NCBI GenBank assembly: GCA_023398955.1 | Contig: JAEWRL010000190.1 | Location: forward strand, 1-64,000 | Length of the DNA: 64,000 nucleotides | Source of the DNA: Pseudomonadota bacterium | GTDB lineage: Bacteria > Myxococcota_A > Polyangia > Polyangiales > Polyangiaceae | Direction of reading: 5' to 3' | Part shown: positions 34,763-43,185 of the stretch, in pieces | Position numbering within the stretch: position 1 is the stretch's first letter | Layout: the number at the start of each line of letters is the position of its first letter | Program-made: the position numbers and the translations under genes | The notes under the pieces: generated by a model | The model's input: the letters and a program-made list of their open reading frames with translations, nothing else | What the model was told of the DNA's origin: nothing | Databases searched by the model: none

Positions 34763-35701
34763 ATGGCACGCAAGAAGATTGGGCTAATCGGAGCTGGTAA
34801 CATCGGCGGCGAGCTGGCGAACTTGGCAATGGCCAAGCAGCTCGGCGACGTCGTTCTCTTTGACATACCTCAGAAGGAAGGCTTCGCTCGGGGCAAGGCG
34901 CTCGACCTGGAACAAGCCAGTACGCAGAGCGGCTCGGACTGCAGCGTCGTTGGTTCCGGCAACTGGGCAGACTTGGCAGGAGCCGCCGTGCTGATCATTA
35001 CGGCAGGCATCCCCCGCAAACCTGGGCAGTCACGCGACGACCTGGTGGGCGTCAACGTCCCCATTATCCGTGATGTCGCCGACAACGCCAAGAAGCACTG
35101 CCCCGACGCTTTCGTGATCGTCGTCAGCAACCCGCTCGACGCGATGGTCTACGAGTTCATGCGTCGCACTGGCTTCCCGAGCAAGAGGGTCGTCGGCATG
35201 GCAGGCGTCCTCGACAGCGCGCGTTTTAGCCTCTTCCTCGCCCGGGAGGCCGGAACGAGCGTCAAAGACGTGCGCGCGATGGTCCTGGGCGGCCACGGCG
35301 ACGACATGGTTCCGGTCCTTAGCGCCTGCACGATCAACGGCGTGAGCGTTACGGAGCTCATTGACAAGAAGCGCCTCGATGCGATCGTCGATCGCACGCG
35401 CAAGGGTGGTGGTGAGATCGTTGGACTGATGGGCACGAGCGCCTACTACGCGCCAGCAGCAAGCGCGATCGCCATGGCCGAAGCGTACCTACTCGATCAG
35501 AAGAGGCTACTGCCGGCAGCCGCATATTTGGAGGGCCAGTACGGCTATAAGGACCTGTACATGGGGGTGCCTGTCGTCATCGGTGCTGGAGGGGTCGAGC
35601 GGATACTCGAGGTCGCCCTAACGGCTGACGAGAAGCAGATGCTCGCCAAGAGCGCGGATAGCGTCCAGAAGGTGATCGACATCGTCAAGGCATCCAAATA
35701 G
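34763..35701 (+). CDS. mdh: Malate dehydrogenase, LDH-like type
   Basis: This cytosolic enzyme interconverts malate and oxaloacetate. It has the nucleotide motif GAGNIGG (10-16) and Asp34, which favours NAD+. Arg85 in GIPRKPGQSRDD is the substrate-loop arginine that marks malate over lactate specificity. Arg154 and catalytic His178 lie in VLGGHGDDMVP. Its 312 residues match the tetrameric LDH-like Mdh group. It lies 87 bp after icd and 77 bp before sucC. Confidence 0.96.
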   Translation: MARKKIGLIGAGNIGGELANLAMAKQLGDVVLFDIPQKEGFARGKALDLEQASTQSGSDCSVVGSGNWADLAGAAVLIITAGIPRKPGQSRDDLVGVNVPIIRDVADNAKKHCPDAFVIVVSNPLDAMVYEFMRRTGFPSKRVVGMAGVLDSARFSLFLAREAGTSVKDVRAMVLGGHGDDMVPVLSACTINGVSVTELIDKKRLDAIVDRTRKGGGEIVGLMGTSAYYAPAASAIAMAEAYLLDQKRLLPAAAYLEGQYGYKDLYMGVPVVIGAGGVERILEVALTADEKQMLAKSADSVQKVIDIVKASK

Positions 35702-35778
35702 GTTCGACATCGAGGTGGCAGCGGTGGGTGGCGCGAGGGACGCGCACCGCCGCTGCCGAGTCTGGCGGGACTACGGGT

Positions 35779-36993
35779 ATGAAGATACACGAATACCAGG
35801 GCAAAGAGCTGTTCGCGCAACACCGCATCCCAGTACCGCTCGGGTATCCTTGTTCGAGCAAGAAGGAAGCCGAGCACGCGGCAGCGAAGCTAATCCAGAA
35901 AACTGGCATGCAGACGGTCGTCGTCAAAGCGCAGATCCATGCCGGAGGTCGCGGCAAAGCGGGCGGTGTACGAGTCGTCAAGGGTGGACCCACCGAGGTG
36001 CGCCACGTTGCCGAGGCGATGCTCGGAATGACCCTCGTCACCCCACAGACCGGACCCGAGGGGAGAATCGTCAAGCGGCTTTACGTCGAGCAGGGCCTCG
36101 AGATCGCCAAGGAGCTCTACCTCAGTCTTGTCGTCAACCGCGATGCTCGCCGTATCAGTATCATCGCCTCCACCGAAGGGGGCACCGAGATCGAGCAGGT
36201 GGCAACCACGGCACCCGAGCGCATCATCACGAAGACCATCGATCCGGCCCTGGGGCTTCGGGCCTTTCACGCACGGCAGCTCGCTTTCGATCTCGGACTC
36301 GGAGAGGGTTCCCCGAACAAGAAGCAAACCGTCGGACAGTTCGTGGATCTCGTTTGCAAGCTCATGAAGCTCTTCCGAGCCGAAGATTGCTCCCTCTGCG
36401 AGATAAACCCGTTGGTCGTCACCGTTCACGGAAACGTCATTGCATTGGACGCGAAGGTGAACTTCGACGACAATGCCGCCTTCCGGCATCATGTTTGGGA
36501 GACTTGGCTCGATCCCGACGAGGAAGACCCGGTGGAGCTCGAGGCAAAGCGCGCTGGTCTCAGCTACGTCTCTCTCGATGGCGACATTGGGTGCCTGGTC
36601 AACGGCGCCGGGCTAGCTATGGCGACCATGGACATCATCAAGCACCACGGAGGCAACCCTGCCAACTTCCTTGACGTTGGCGGTGGGGCAAGCCGCGAGG
36701 GTGTCACCAAGGCTTTCTCGATGATCCTCAGGAGCGACAAGGTAAAGGCCATTTTCGTGAACATCTTCGGTGGCATCATGCGCTGCGACGTCATCGCCGC
36801 GGGCATCGTCGCAGCGACGAAGGCGCTCGAACTGAGGGTTCCTCTCGTCGTGCGACTGGCGGGCACCAACGTGACAGAGGGCAAGGCGATCCTCGCCAAC
36901 AGTGGGCTCCGCATCGAGACAGCCGATAGCATGGACGAAGGAGCCCGGAAGATCGTGGCCGCAGTACGCGATGGAAGTCACTCGCGCGGTTGA
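35779..36993 (+). CDS. sucC: Succinate-CoA ligase, beta subunit
   Basis: This is the nucleotide-binding (ATP-grasp) subunit of succinyl-CoA synthetase. The N-terminus MKIHEYQGKELFAQHRIPVP, VVVKAQIHAGGRGKAGGV, SLCEINPLVV and the C-terminal GGGASREGVTKAF and VNIFGGIMRCDVIA are all diagnostic. It is 404 residues, slightly longer than E. coli SucC (388). ATG at 35779 is preferred over an upstream in-frame GTG-type start because the conserved N-terminus starts there. sucD begins 24 bases later. Whether it uses ADP or GDP cannot be told by eye. Confidence 0.97.
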   Translation: MKIHEYQGKELFAQHRIPVPLGYPCSSKKEAEHAAAKLIQKTGMQTVVVKAQIHAGGRGKAGGVRVVKGGPTEVRHVAEAMLGMTLVTPQTGPEGRIVKRLYVEQGLEIAKELYLSLVVNRDARRISIIASTEGGTEIEQVATTAPERIITKTIDPALGLRAFHARQLAFDLGLGEGSPNKKQTVGQFVDLVCKLMKLFRAEDCSLCEINPLVVTVHGNVIALDAKVNFDDNAAFRHHVWETWLDPDEEDPVELEAKRAGLSYVSLDGDIGCLVNGAGLAMATMDIIKHHGGNPANFLDVGGGASREGVTKAFSMILRSDKVKAIFVNIFGGIMRCDVIAAGIVAATKALELRVPLVVRLAGTNVTEGKAILANSGLRIETADSMDEGARKIVAAVRDGSHSRG

Positions 36994-37017
36994 TTGTGCT
37001 GGAGGAGGCTCGCAAAA

Positions 37018-37914
37018 ATGGCGATTTTAGTCGACAATAGTACCCGCGTCGTTGTTCAGGGTATCACGGGGTCTGCAGGCCGTTTCCACACCGAGCGCTG
37101 CGTCGAGTACGGAACGCGCGTCGTGGCTGGCTGCACCCCGAACCGCGGTGGGGATTCCGTCGAGATGGACGGTCCCGACGGCAAGCGGCTCAGTATACCA
37201 GTTTTCGACACCGTCGCGGAGGCCGTCAGGGAGACTGGCGCGGACACTTCCTGCATCTTCGTCCCTGCCCCTGGCGCCGCAGACGCCATCCTGGAGGCGG
37301 CATTCGCAGGCTGCCGCTTGATCGTCTGCATCACCGAGGGTGTTCCGGTGCTCGACATGCTGCGAACGAGGCGCGCCCTGGACGATCTGGACACGACGCT
37401 GATCGGACCCAATTGCCCTGGAATCATTACCCCTGGAGCCTGCAAGATCGGGATCATGCCCGGGCACATTCACACCCCAGGACGAATTGGCGTGGTGTCG
37501 CGTTCTGGAACGCTCACCTACGAGGGGGTCGCACAGCTCACCGAGCTCGGAATGGGGCAATCCACGTGCATTGGTATCGGCGGAGATCCCGTGGGCGGCG
37601 CGGACTTCGTGGAGGTACTCCGGCTCTTCAACGAAGACCCGGACACTGAGGCGGTGCTGATGATGGGCGAGATCGGAGGCAGTGCCGAGGAGCGGGCCGC
37701 CGAGTTCATCAAGGCGCACATGACCAAGCCTGTCGCTGCGTTCATTGCAGGGTCGACCGCGCCTCCGGGGAAACGGATGGGACACGCTGGCGCGATCATA
37801 TCGGGTGGCGCGGGCACGGCGGCCCACAAGATCACAGCGCTCCGGGAAGCAGGGGTAGCGGTCGCTGATTCACCAGCGACAATGGCCAGGACCCTGAAGG
37901 GGCTTCTGCATTGA
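37018..37914 (+). CDS. sucD: Succinate-CoA ligase, alpha subunit
   Basis: This CoA-binding, phosphohistidine-carrying subunit pairs with SucC. It has MAILVDNSTRVVVQGITGSA, the CoA-binding Rossmann region, GPNCPGIITPGACKIGIMPG, and the active-site His256 in RMGHAGAIISGGAGTA. Its 298 residues are normal. ATG at 37018 follows GGAGGAGG, a strong ribosome-binding site. Confidence 0.97.
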   Translation: MAILVDNSTRVVVQGITGSAGRFHTERCVEYGTRVVAGCTPNRGGDSVEMDGPDGKRLSIPVFDTVAEAVRETGADTSCIFVPAPGAADAILEAAFAGCRLIVCITEGVPVLDMLRTRRALDDLDTTLIGPNCPGIITPGACKIGIMPGHIHTPGRIGVVSRSGTLTYEGVAQLTELGMGQSTCIGIGGDPVGGADFVEVLRLFNEDPDTEAVLMMGEIGGSAEERAAEFIKAHMTKPVAAFIAGSTAPPGKRMGHAGAIISGGAGTAAHKITALREAGVAVADSPATMARTLKGLLH

Positions 37915-38048
37915 CGTCCAACGCCATGATCTCGCCATTTGGCATCTCCCCGCAGCATGCGCAGAGACGCCTCGGGTGAAAATGACTTGTCCTGATAGAG
38001 TCAATGCTCTAAAGCGCGAACTGCCTTCTCTCATTTGTTGGAGACCCA

Positions 38049-38468
38049 ATGGCATCACAGCTCACCCTCTGCATCATCAAGCCTGACGCGGTCCAAGAAC
38101 GTCACCAGGGCGCAATACTCAATCGCATCCTCGATGAGGGCTTCGAAGTGCTGGGCATGCGGCAGCTTCGACTCAGCCGTACTCAGGCCGAAGGCTTCTA
38201 CGCCGTCCACGAGGGGAAGCCTTTCTTTGCGAGCCTTTGCGAGTTCATGACCAGCGGTCCGATCATCGTTGCAGCCTTGCGCCGCGACGACGCCGTCAAG
38301 CACTGGCGCACGGTGATCGGCGCCACCAATCCGGCAGAAGCAGCCGAGGGCACCATTAGAAAGCTCTTTGGTGGCAGCCTCGGTGAGAACGCGGTGCATG
38401 GGTCCGATTCCGAGGTGAACGGACGCGCCGAGTGCGCGTACTTCTTCCCCGGCTACGATTTGCTGTGA
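38049..38468 (+). CDS. ndk: Nucleoside diphosphate kinase
   Basis: The enzyme transfers the gamma phosphate between nucleoside triphosphates and diphosphates through a phosphohistidine, His117 in GENAVHGSDS. LCIIKPDAVQERHQG at the N-terminus is typical. Its 139 residues match the small bacterial form. ATG at 38049 follows GGAG six bases upstream. It is 134 bp after sucD, and placement beside succinyl-CoA synthetase fits use of the NTP made there. A weak -35/-10 pair (TTGTCC near 37988, TAAAGC 17 bases on) may allow separate expression. Confidence 0.97.
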   Translation: MASQLTLCIIKPDAVQERHQGAILNRILDEGFEVLGMRQLRLSRTQAEGFYAVHEGKPFFASLCEFMTSGPIIVAALRRDDAVKHWRTVIGATNPAEAAEGTIRKLFGGSLGENAVHGSDSEVNGRAECAYFFPGYDLL

Positions 38469-38503
38469 GGCGTTAGTCAGCCAACAGAGGCGGTTTGTAC
38501 GGA

Positions 38504-39343
38504 ATGCCCCCATCATGGCGCCCAGCGCCCGGCTATGATCTGGCCGTCGAGCAGGCTCGCGGTGCTCTTCGCGACGCTATGGGGGGTCTGAAGAACCTAG
38601 ATCAGTTGCTGCGGTCGGTACGGGTCGGCCCCAAGGCGCTGGCCATTGTCATTCCCGATGTGCGCGCCGGATGCATGACGATGCACCGCTCGCTGGATAC
38701 GCTCCTAGGAGCTCTCAGCGGCAAACTCAGTGGGCGGTGCGGCGCCGTTGAACAGCTGCGCGAGTTCGCTGTACCCAGATTGGAGGGCCTCATCGAGCTC
38801 CTTGGTGCGGAGGGGCCCGTTCATGCGCGGACCCGGCTCTCTCTAGAGAGCGGCGTTGGCGGCTGTCTGGAGGATCTCGATTCCGTGCGGGGCCTGCTGG
38901 ACTTGCTCATCAGTGCCGCTTGGGGCGTGGCGGTTCGACTCGAGCTGTCAGACGTCGTGCACCAGGCTTTCCAGCTCGGCGAGCCGACGAATAGCGGTGA
39001 CCGCCGCGAACTCACCGCTACGGTGACGCCACCGGGAGGTCCCATCGAGTTGCTCGTGAACGCGAGCGCGGTCGTGGCGCTCCTCTCCCTGGCAGTTAGC
39101 GTCGTGGCTGGCGATTCCAACAAGACGGTCCCCCACATCCGCATCCACGACGAGCCGGGCGTTGCGCGAGGGTTGGTCGTCTCCGCACAGCCGGGGCCGG
39201 GTAATCGCCTGACCCTGACTAGACAGCGCATCATCGAACCAACAAAGCCCTGTATCGAAGAAGCAGCCGAAGTAGTCGGCGCAACGCTGACACACGATAC
39301 GGCCCAAGGCAGCCTATCGCTCATCTGGAGCGCTGCGCATTAG
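38504..39343 (+). CDS. Hypothetical protein with degenerate kinase-core-like pattern
   Basis: No family is firmly recognised. The 279-residue protein has a helical N-terminal half (about 15-145) with repeated Leu-rich helices such as GGLKNLDQLLRSVRVGP and DLDSVRGLLDLLISAAWG. The C-terminal half begins LSDVVHQAFQLGEP and PPGGPIELLVNASAVVALLSLAV and ends IEEAAEVVGATLTHD and GSLSLIWSA. The order resembles a histidine kinase DHp domain followed by an HATPase fold, but there is no phosphoacceptor H-box and no N, G1 or G2 box, so it cannot be an active kinase of the usual type. ATG at 38504 is preferred to a TTG three codons earlier. It follows ndk by 35 bases. Confidence 0.6.
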   Translation: MPPSWRPAPGYDLAVEQARGALRDAMGGLKNLDQLLRSVRVGPKALAIVIPDVRAGCMTMHRSLDTLLGALSGKLSGRCGAVEQLREFAVPRLEGLIELLGAEGPVHARTRLSLESGVGGCLEDLDSVRGLLDLLISAAWGVAVRLELSDVVHQAFQLGEPTNSGDRRELTATVTPPGGPIELLVNASAVVALLSLAVSVVAGDSNKTVPHIRIHDEPGVARGLVVSAQPGPGNRLTLTRQRIIEPTKPCIEEAAEVVGATLTHDTAQGSLSLIWSAAH

Positions 39344-39555
39344 CTGGTCGACTGTTCCTTAATCAGCGCCCCTATCGAACGACGCGGAAGCGGCGGTGAC
39401 GCAGCCAATTGGGCCACCTGACCAATCGGTCAACGAGCTCTCCTGGGTTTTGCCAGAACTGTCTGCGATGGCCGGGGCGGCGTGGGTTCCGGGCGCTCAC
39501 TTTGCTTGTACCTTTTGGGCAGCGCAGGCAGTACCCTCGAGTCGTTCGCGCTCGC

Positions 39556-40122
39556 ATGATGCATCGTCGCTCCTTCGCCCTGCTCATCGTATCGGTACTC
39601 GCGCCGGCCGCGTGCGAGGAGGATTCTGGCACTGTCAGCCAGCGGAGCGAAGCAGCGCCCCCCGCGGACGTCGAGGCTCGCTACTTCAGGAGGGAAGAGC
39701 TACTCGCGTCTGTCCAAGCGCTGCGCAAACGGCTAGGTCAGCCGATCAACTCCCTTCGCTTGGAGATACTCCCGGATCGGGTCGTGGTTCAGGCTCAGGA
39801 TCCGGTCCATCCGCTGCGCGTCGAGCAGTTCGAGTACCAGGATGGCCGCATCGAAGGGCCCCTGCCCGTCCGGCTCAAGGGGCCTGGCACGCTAGAACCC
39901 AATCTGTTTCCGTTGGCCGACGTCCCCTTGGACGCGATCGAAGCCATGGTTGCTGAAGCGGTCGAGCGCGTCGACGAGGAGCACGGCACTCCAGCACGCT
40001 TGATCGCGCGGAGAGACCTACCCCACTCTTCGAGCGTGCGAATGCGCCTGTTCGTGACAAGCCCCACATTTGACGGCCACGTCGACTTCGACGAGGACGG
40101 GGTACCGATGGACCGCGAATAG
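39556..40122 (+). CDS. Predicted lipoprotein, unknown function
   Basis: The 188-residue protein has a signal peptide ending VSVLAPAAC, with Cys20 predicted to be lipidated. The mature part has alternating strands and helices (LRLEILPDRVVVQAQDPVHP, VEQFEYQDGRIEGPLPVRL, VRMRLFVTSPTFDGHVDFD) with no cysteine-rich module. The overall pattern, ending FDGHVDFDEDG, is reminiscent of small BamE/PepSY-like beta sheets, but this is weak. The start is one of two adjacent ATGs (39556 or 39559). Confidence 0.65.
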   Translation: MMHRRSFALLIVSVLAPAACEEDSGTVSQRSEAAPPADVEARYFRREELLASVQALRKRLGQPINSLRLEILPDRVVVQAQDPVHPLRVEQFEYQDGRIEGPLPVRLKGPGTLEPNLFPLADVPLDAIEAMVAEAVERVDEEHGTPARLIARRDLPHSSSVRMRLFVTSPTFDGHVDFDEDGVPMDRE

Positions 40123-40182
40123 AGCACTCCGTGCCATCACGCTCTGGACGCGCGTGCTGACTGCGCCTAGGTGCTACCTATC

Positions 40183-40773
40183 ATGGAAACGCGGCGCTTC
40201 GATGCGGCCGTTGCGCGCTTTGCCGCTACCAACGCGCAAGATCCGGAGCAGGTGTCGGAGAACGGTGTTCCTGTCCCGAGAACCCTGGCCCACGCCTGCT
40301 GGCTCTCAGGATGGATCGAGAGACTGACCCCAAACGCGAGCGAAGCACTGCGCTTGGCAGCTCACTGCCAACACCTTGCCCGTTGGACCACGCCGCGCAG
40401 CACCTATCCTGAGGGGCGCCGCGGGTACCTCACATGGCGCCGGGATCGCGCCAAGTTTCACGCAGAGCTGGCCGGCAAAGTCTTGCGTGACGTCGGCTAC
40501 GATGACGAAACGGTCGATCGAGTTCGTCGCATCAATCTCAAGCAGGGTCTGGGCCAAGTTGGCGACGCCCAAACGATGGAAGACGCACTGTGCCTCACCT
40601 TTTTGGAACACGAGGCGGCGGCGTTTGCCGGGCGGCACGACGCTGTAAAGGTGACGGAGATCCTTCGCAAGACGTGGATGAAGATGAGCCCGCGCGCTCG
40701 CGAGTTCGCGTTGGCAGTGGAGCTGCCGACGGGGGTGCGGGAGCTGCTGGAAGCAGCGCTCGGTACCCCGTAA
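40183..40773 (+). CDS. DUF4202 domain protein
   Basis: The whole 196-residue protein follows DUF4202: RFDAAVARFAATNAQDP, LRLAAHCQHLARWTTPRSTY, GRRGYLTWRRDRAKFHAE, QTMEDALCLTFLEHE and ILRKTWMKMSPRARE. Conserved His and Asp residues in AAHCQHLARW and VGDAQTMEDALCL suggest an HD-domain-like helical fold, but no activity is established for the family. ATG at 40183 is chosen; a GTG at 40171 would add four residues. It converges on the amylase-like gene. Confidence 0.85.
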   Translation: METRRFDAAVARFAATNAQDPEQVSENGVPVPRTLAHACWLSGWIERLTPNASEALRLAAHCQHLARWTTPRSTYPEGRRGYLTWRRDRAKFHAELAGKVLRDVGYDDETVDRVRRINLKQGLGQVGDAQTMEDALCLTFLEHEAAAFAGRHDAVKVTEILRKTWMKMSPRAREFALAVELPTGVRELLEAALGTP

Positions 40774-40808
40774 GCCCGCTCGTGTCTCACGCGCTGACCG
40801 GGCTCGGG

Positions 40809-42197
40809 CTAAGCCAACTCGTCCCCTGCCACTAGCACGACGGCGTTCCCTTCCCCCAGCTCGCAGCGGAATGGTGCATCCGCTGAATGGAGTTCTCCCT
40901 CGGGCAGTGCGGCCTTGACCCATCGCACGTTGGGGCCGAAGAGCTCGGACAAAGAGGGAACCTCGAAGAATTGCGGCCGCCGCACGTCCTTGTTCAGGAC
41001 GATTACCGCCGCGCCGGGGCCACTGAGCGGCGCCTTGTGCAGCACAAGGAGGTCGACAGAGCCCTTCTGCAGGATGCGTACGGGACCTTCCTCATGGAAC
41101 ACGGCGTGCGCCCGCTTGACGCGGTGGACCTCGGCGATGAACGGACAAAGGTCCACCTGAGTCGCTTCCCAATGCGCTGGGCGCGTGTGCACTACGTGAA
41201 GACGACGGCGGAAGCCAAACTCGAACCCAATGGGCGCCATGACGCCGCTCGAGAAGAGCGCCGTGAAGAGGTAGCGCTGCCTCGAAGCAGCAGCGTTGCC
41301 GCCGCTCGCTTCGAGAAGCCTCTCGGTGTCATGGCTCTCCGGAAACCCGATGGACGGCGCGACCTGACGGGTCAGGTCGTACTGTTGCAGCAGCCAGTCC
41401 GACTCGAAATCCCACCACTTGCTGCTATTGAAGATGAAATCAAACCCAGCACGCGCAGTCTCCAGCGTTTCCTCAGGGGTGCAGCCAAGGGTTTCGGCGA
41501 CGAAGAGCAGGTCGGAGCGTTCTGCCCGAAGCGCGGCGAACAGGCGGGCCCAGGTCGCCCGAGGAATCTGGTAAGCCGCGTCGCACCGAAAGCCGTCGAC
41601 CCCGAGCCGTAGAAGGAAGCGAGCTGTTTCCAGAACAAAGGCGAACAGACCCTCGGGATCGTCAGTCCCTTCATGGTCCAGTTGTGCCAGGTCGCCCCAG
41701 ACGACCTTCTCCCCATTCTCGAAACACGAGGGATGCTGGACGCGCCCGTCCTGTCTCACGTACCACTCTGGGTGCTTCGAGGTTTGCTCGCAGTCAATCG
41801 CCGTGTGGTTGACGACGAGGTCGACGAGCACCTTGAGCCCCGCGCGGTGTGCCTCACGCACCATGAGTCGAGCCTGCTCCAGCGGCTCCACTGACGACGC
41901 AGGATGGAGAAGGAGTGGATTGATGGCGAAGTGATCGCGAATGGAGTAAAGGCTGCCAGAGAAGCCTGGCGCCTGAATCGGGTTGATGAAGACCCAGTCG
42001 AAGCCAAGCCGTGACGCGCGTTCCAGATGAGGCCGCCACTGGCTGAAGTCACCAACGAGCAGCGGAAAGAGATTATAGACGATCACGGGGATGTCCTTTC
42101 GATGGCGATCAATGCGGTCACCGGTCGCAGCCACGGGATTGGTCGCCGCGGCCAAACGGCTCCGCAATCCCGTCCCGTCCGTCGTCTCGTAGGCCAT
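40809..42197 (-). CDS. GH13 alpha-amylase-family enzyme, GlgE-like
   Basis: The catalytic (beta/alpha)8 domain is complete. Conserved region I is KVLVDLVVNH (126-131), the nucleophile is Asp206 in GFRCDAAY, the acid/base Glu235 in FVAETLGC and the transition-state stabiliser Asp290 in PESHDTERL. The segment VYNLFPLLVGDFSQW and FINPIQAPGFSGSLYSIRDH resembles the GlgE maltosyltransferase subfamily (GH13_3). At 462 residues it lacks GlgE's N-terminal domains. It may therefore be a small glycosidase or transglycosylase acting on alpha-glucans. ATG at 42197 is preferred over a TTG/GTG-type start 12 codons upstream. No other glycogen or trehalose gene is nearby. Confidence 0.85.
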   Translation of the reverse strand: MAYETTDGTGLRSRLAAATNPVAATGDRIDRHRKDIPVIVYNLFPLLVGDFSQWRPHLERASRLGFDWVFINPIQAPGFSGSLYSIRDHFAINPLLLHPASSVEPLEQARLMVREAHRAGLKVLVDLVVNHTAIDCEQTSKHPEWYVRQDGRVQHPSCFENGEKVVWGDLAQLDHEGTDDPEGLFAFVLETARFLLRLGVDGFRCDAAYQIPRATWARLFAALRAERSDLLFVAETLGCTPEETLETARAGFDFIFNSSKWWDFESDWLLQQYDLTRQVAPSIGFPESHDTERLLEASGGNAAASRQRYLFTALFSSGVMAPIGFEFGFRRRLHVVHTRPAHWEATQVDLCPFIAEVHRVKRAHAVFHEEGPVRILQKGSVDLLVLHKAPLSGPGAAVIVLNKDVRRPQFFEVPSLSELFGPNVRWVKAALPEGELHSADAPFRCELGEGNAVVLVAGDELA

Positions 42198-42383
42198 TCC
42201 CCGAGACCAGGGTAGCGGCGGTGTGCGTTTCAACGGCCATTATGCACGATCGTATCCCCAATCGTCTCTCCGGGTTGCTCGTGGCTCTCGTTCAGCACAG
42301 AACGGCTAGCGCGCCGGACAAAGGGCGCCTGGTGCTGGCTGCCAACCCTGACAGAACGCAATCGCCCGGGGACGCTGTCCCTC

Positions 42384-42992
42384 GTGGCGTCGGGCCCAGA
42401 ACGAGCGCACGCTGGCGGCGCTGTGCCGCCAGTTCGTCAGGCCCGCGTGCAATGGATAACCGACCGCGAGCATTTCGAGCAGCTCGTCGCGCGGGCAATC
42501 CCCTCGACAAAGGTGTCGCTCTGGATTGCGACGGCCAACCTCAAGGACCTGCGCGTTCCTGCTCCTCTCGGCACGCGGGCGGCGGCGAGTCGGCGCGGAA
42601 TGAGCCTACTCGAGGTCCTGACCGACCTCGCGCGGCGCGACGTCGAGATGCGCATCCTGCATGCGCGGCCACCGTCAGCGGCGTTCACTGCTCAGCGGCT
42701 CAAGCGCCGCATACTAGCATCCCGCCTGGAGCTCCGCTGCTGTCCTCGACAGCACATGAAGCTCGTGATCCTGGACGGCCGTTTTCTCTACCTCGGCAGC
42801 GCGAACCTCACCGGGGCGGGGATGGGAGCGCGAGGCGACAAGAGACGGAACTTCGAAGCGGGCATCGTTTCGGACGACGAGTATCTCCTGGACAGCGCGC
42901 AAGCACGCTATGACGCGATCTGGCAGGGGGCAGAGTGTGGAGCCTGTGGCCTGCGGCGGCTCTGCCCAAAGCCCCTCGACCTGCTCGAGTGA
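42384..42992 (+). CDS. Phospholipase D-like protein with one HKD motif
   Basis: The 202-residue protein has the PLD signature HMKLVILDGRFLYLGSANLT, with His124, Lys126, Asp131 and GSAN at 138-141. An upstream strand-helix part (KVSLWIATANLKDL) matches the first strand of PLD domains. Only one HKD motif is present, as in Nuc-type endonucleases that act as dimers. The tail carries CGACGLRRLC, a possible metal or disulfide cluster not typical of Nuc. The GTG start at 42384 is uncertain. It is divergent from the amylase-like gene, with about 186 bp between starts. Confidence 0.72.
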   Translation: MASGPERAHAGGAVPPVRQARVQWITDREHFEQLVARAIPSTKVSLWIATANLKDLRVPAPLGTRAAASRRGMSLLEVLTDLARRDVEMRILHARPPSAAFTAQRLKRRILASRLELRCCPRQHMKLVILDGRFLYLGSANLTGAGMGARGDKRRNFEAGIVSDDEYLLDSAQARYDAIWQGAECGACGLRRLCPKPLDLLE

Positions 42993-43185
42993 CGCTACGC
43001 CAGGGCGTGACTGAACAGATCCCAGTCCGCCTCAGAGCATTGTCCGTAATAGGGTCGGCTTCAGCGTCCACACAGTGAGCTCGGCCGCGCTGGCCCGACC
43101 CTGTTCCGCACCTGGGCCCAGGTAGGCCACGTTCGAAACGCGGGGTGAGCGCATGACGGCTCCTGTCTTCGAGGTCTAGTGATGC

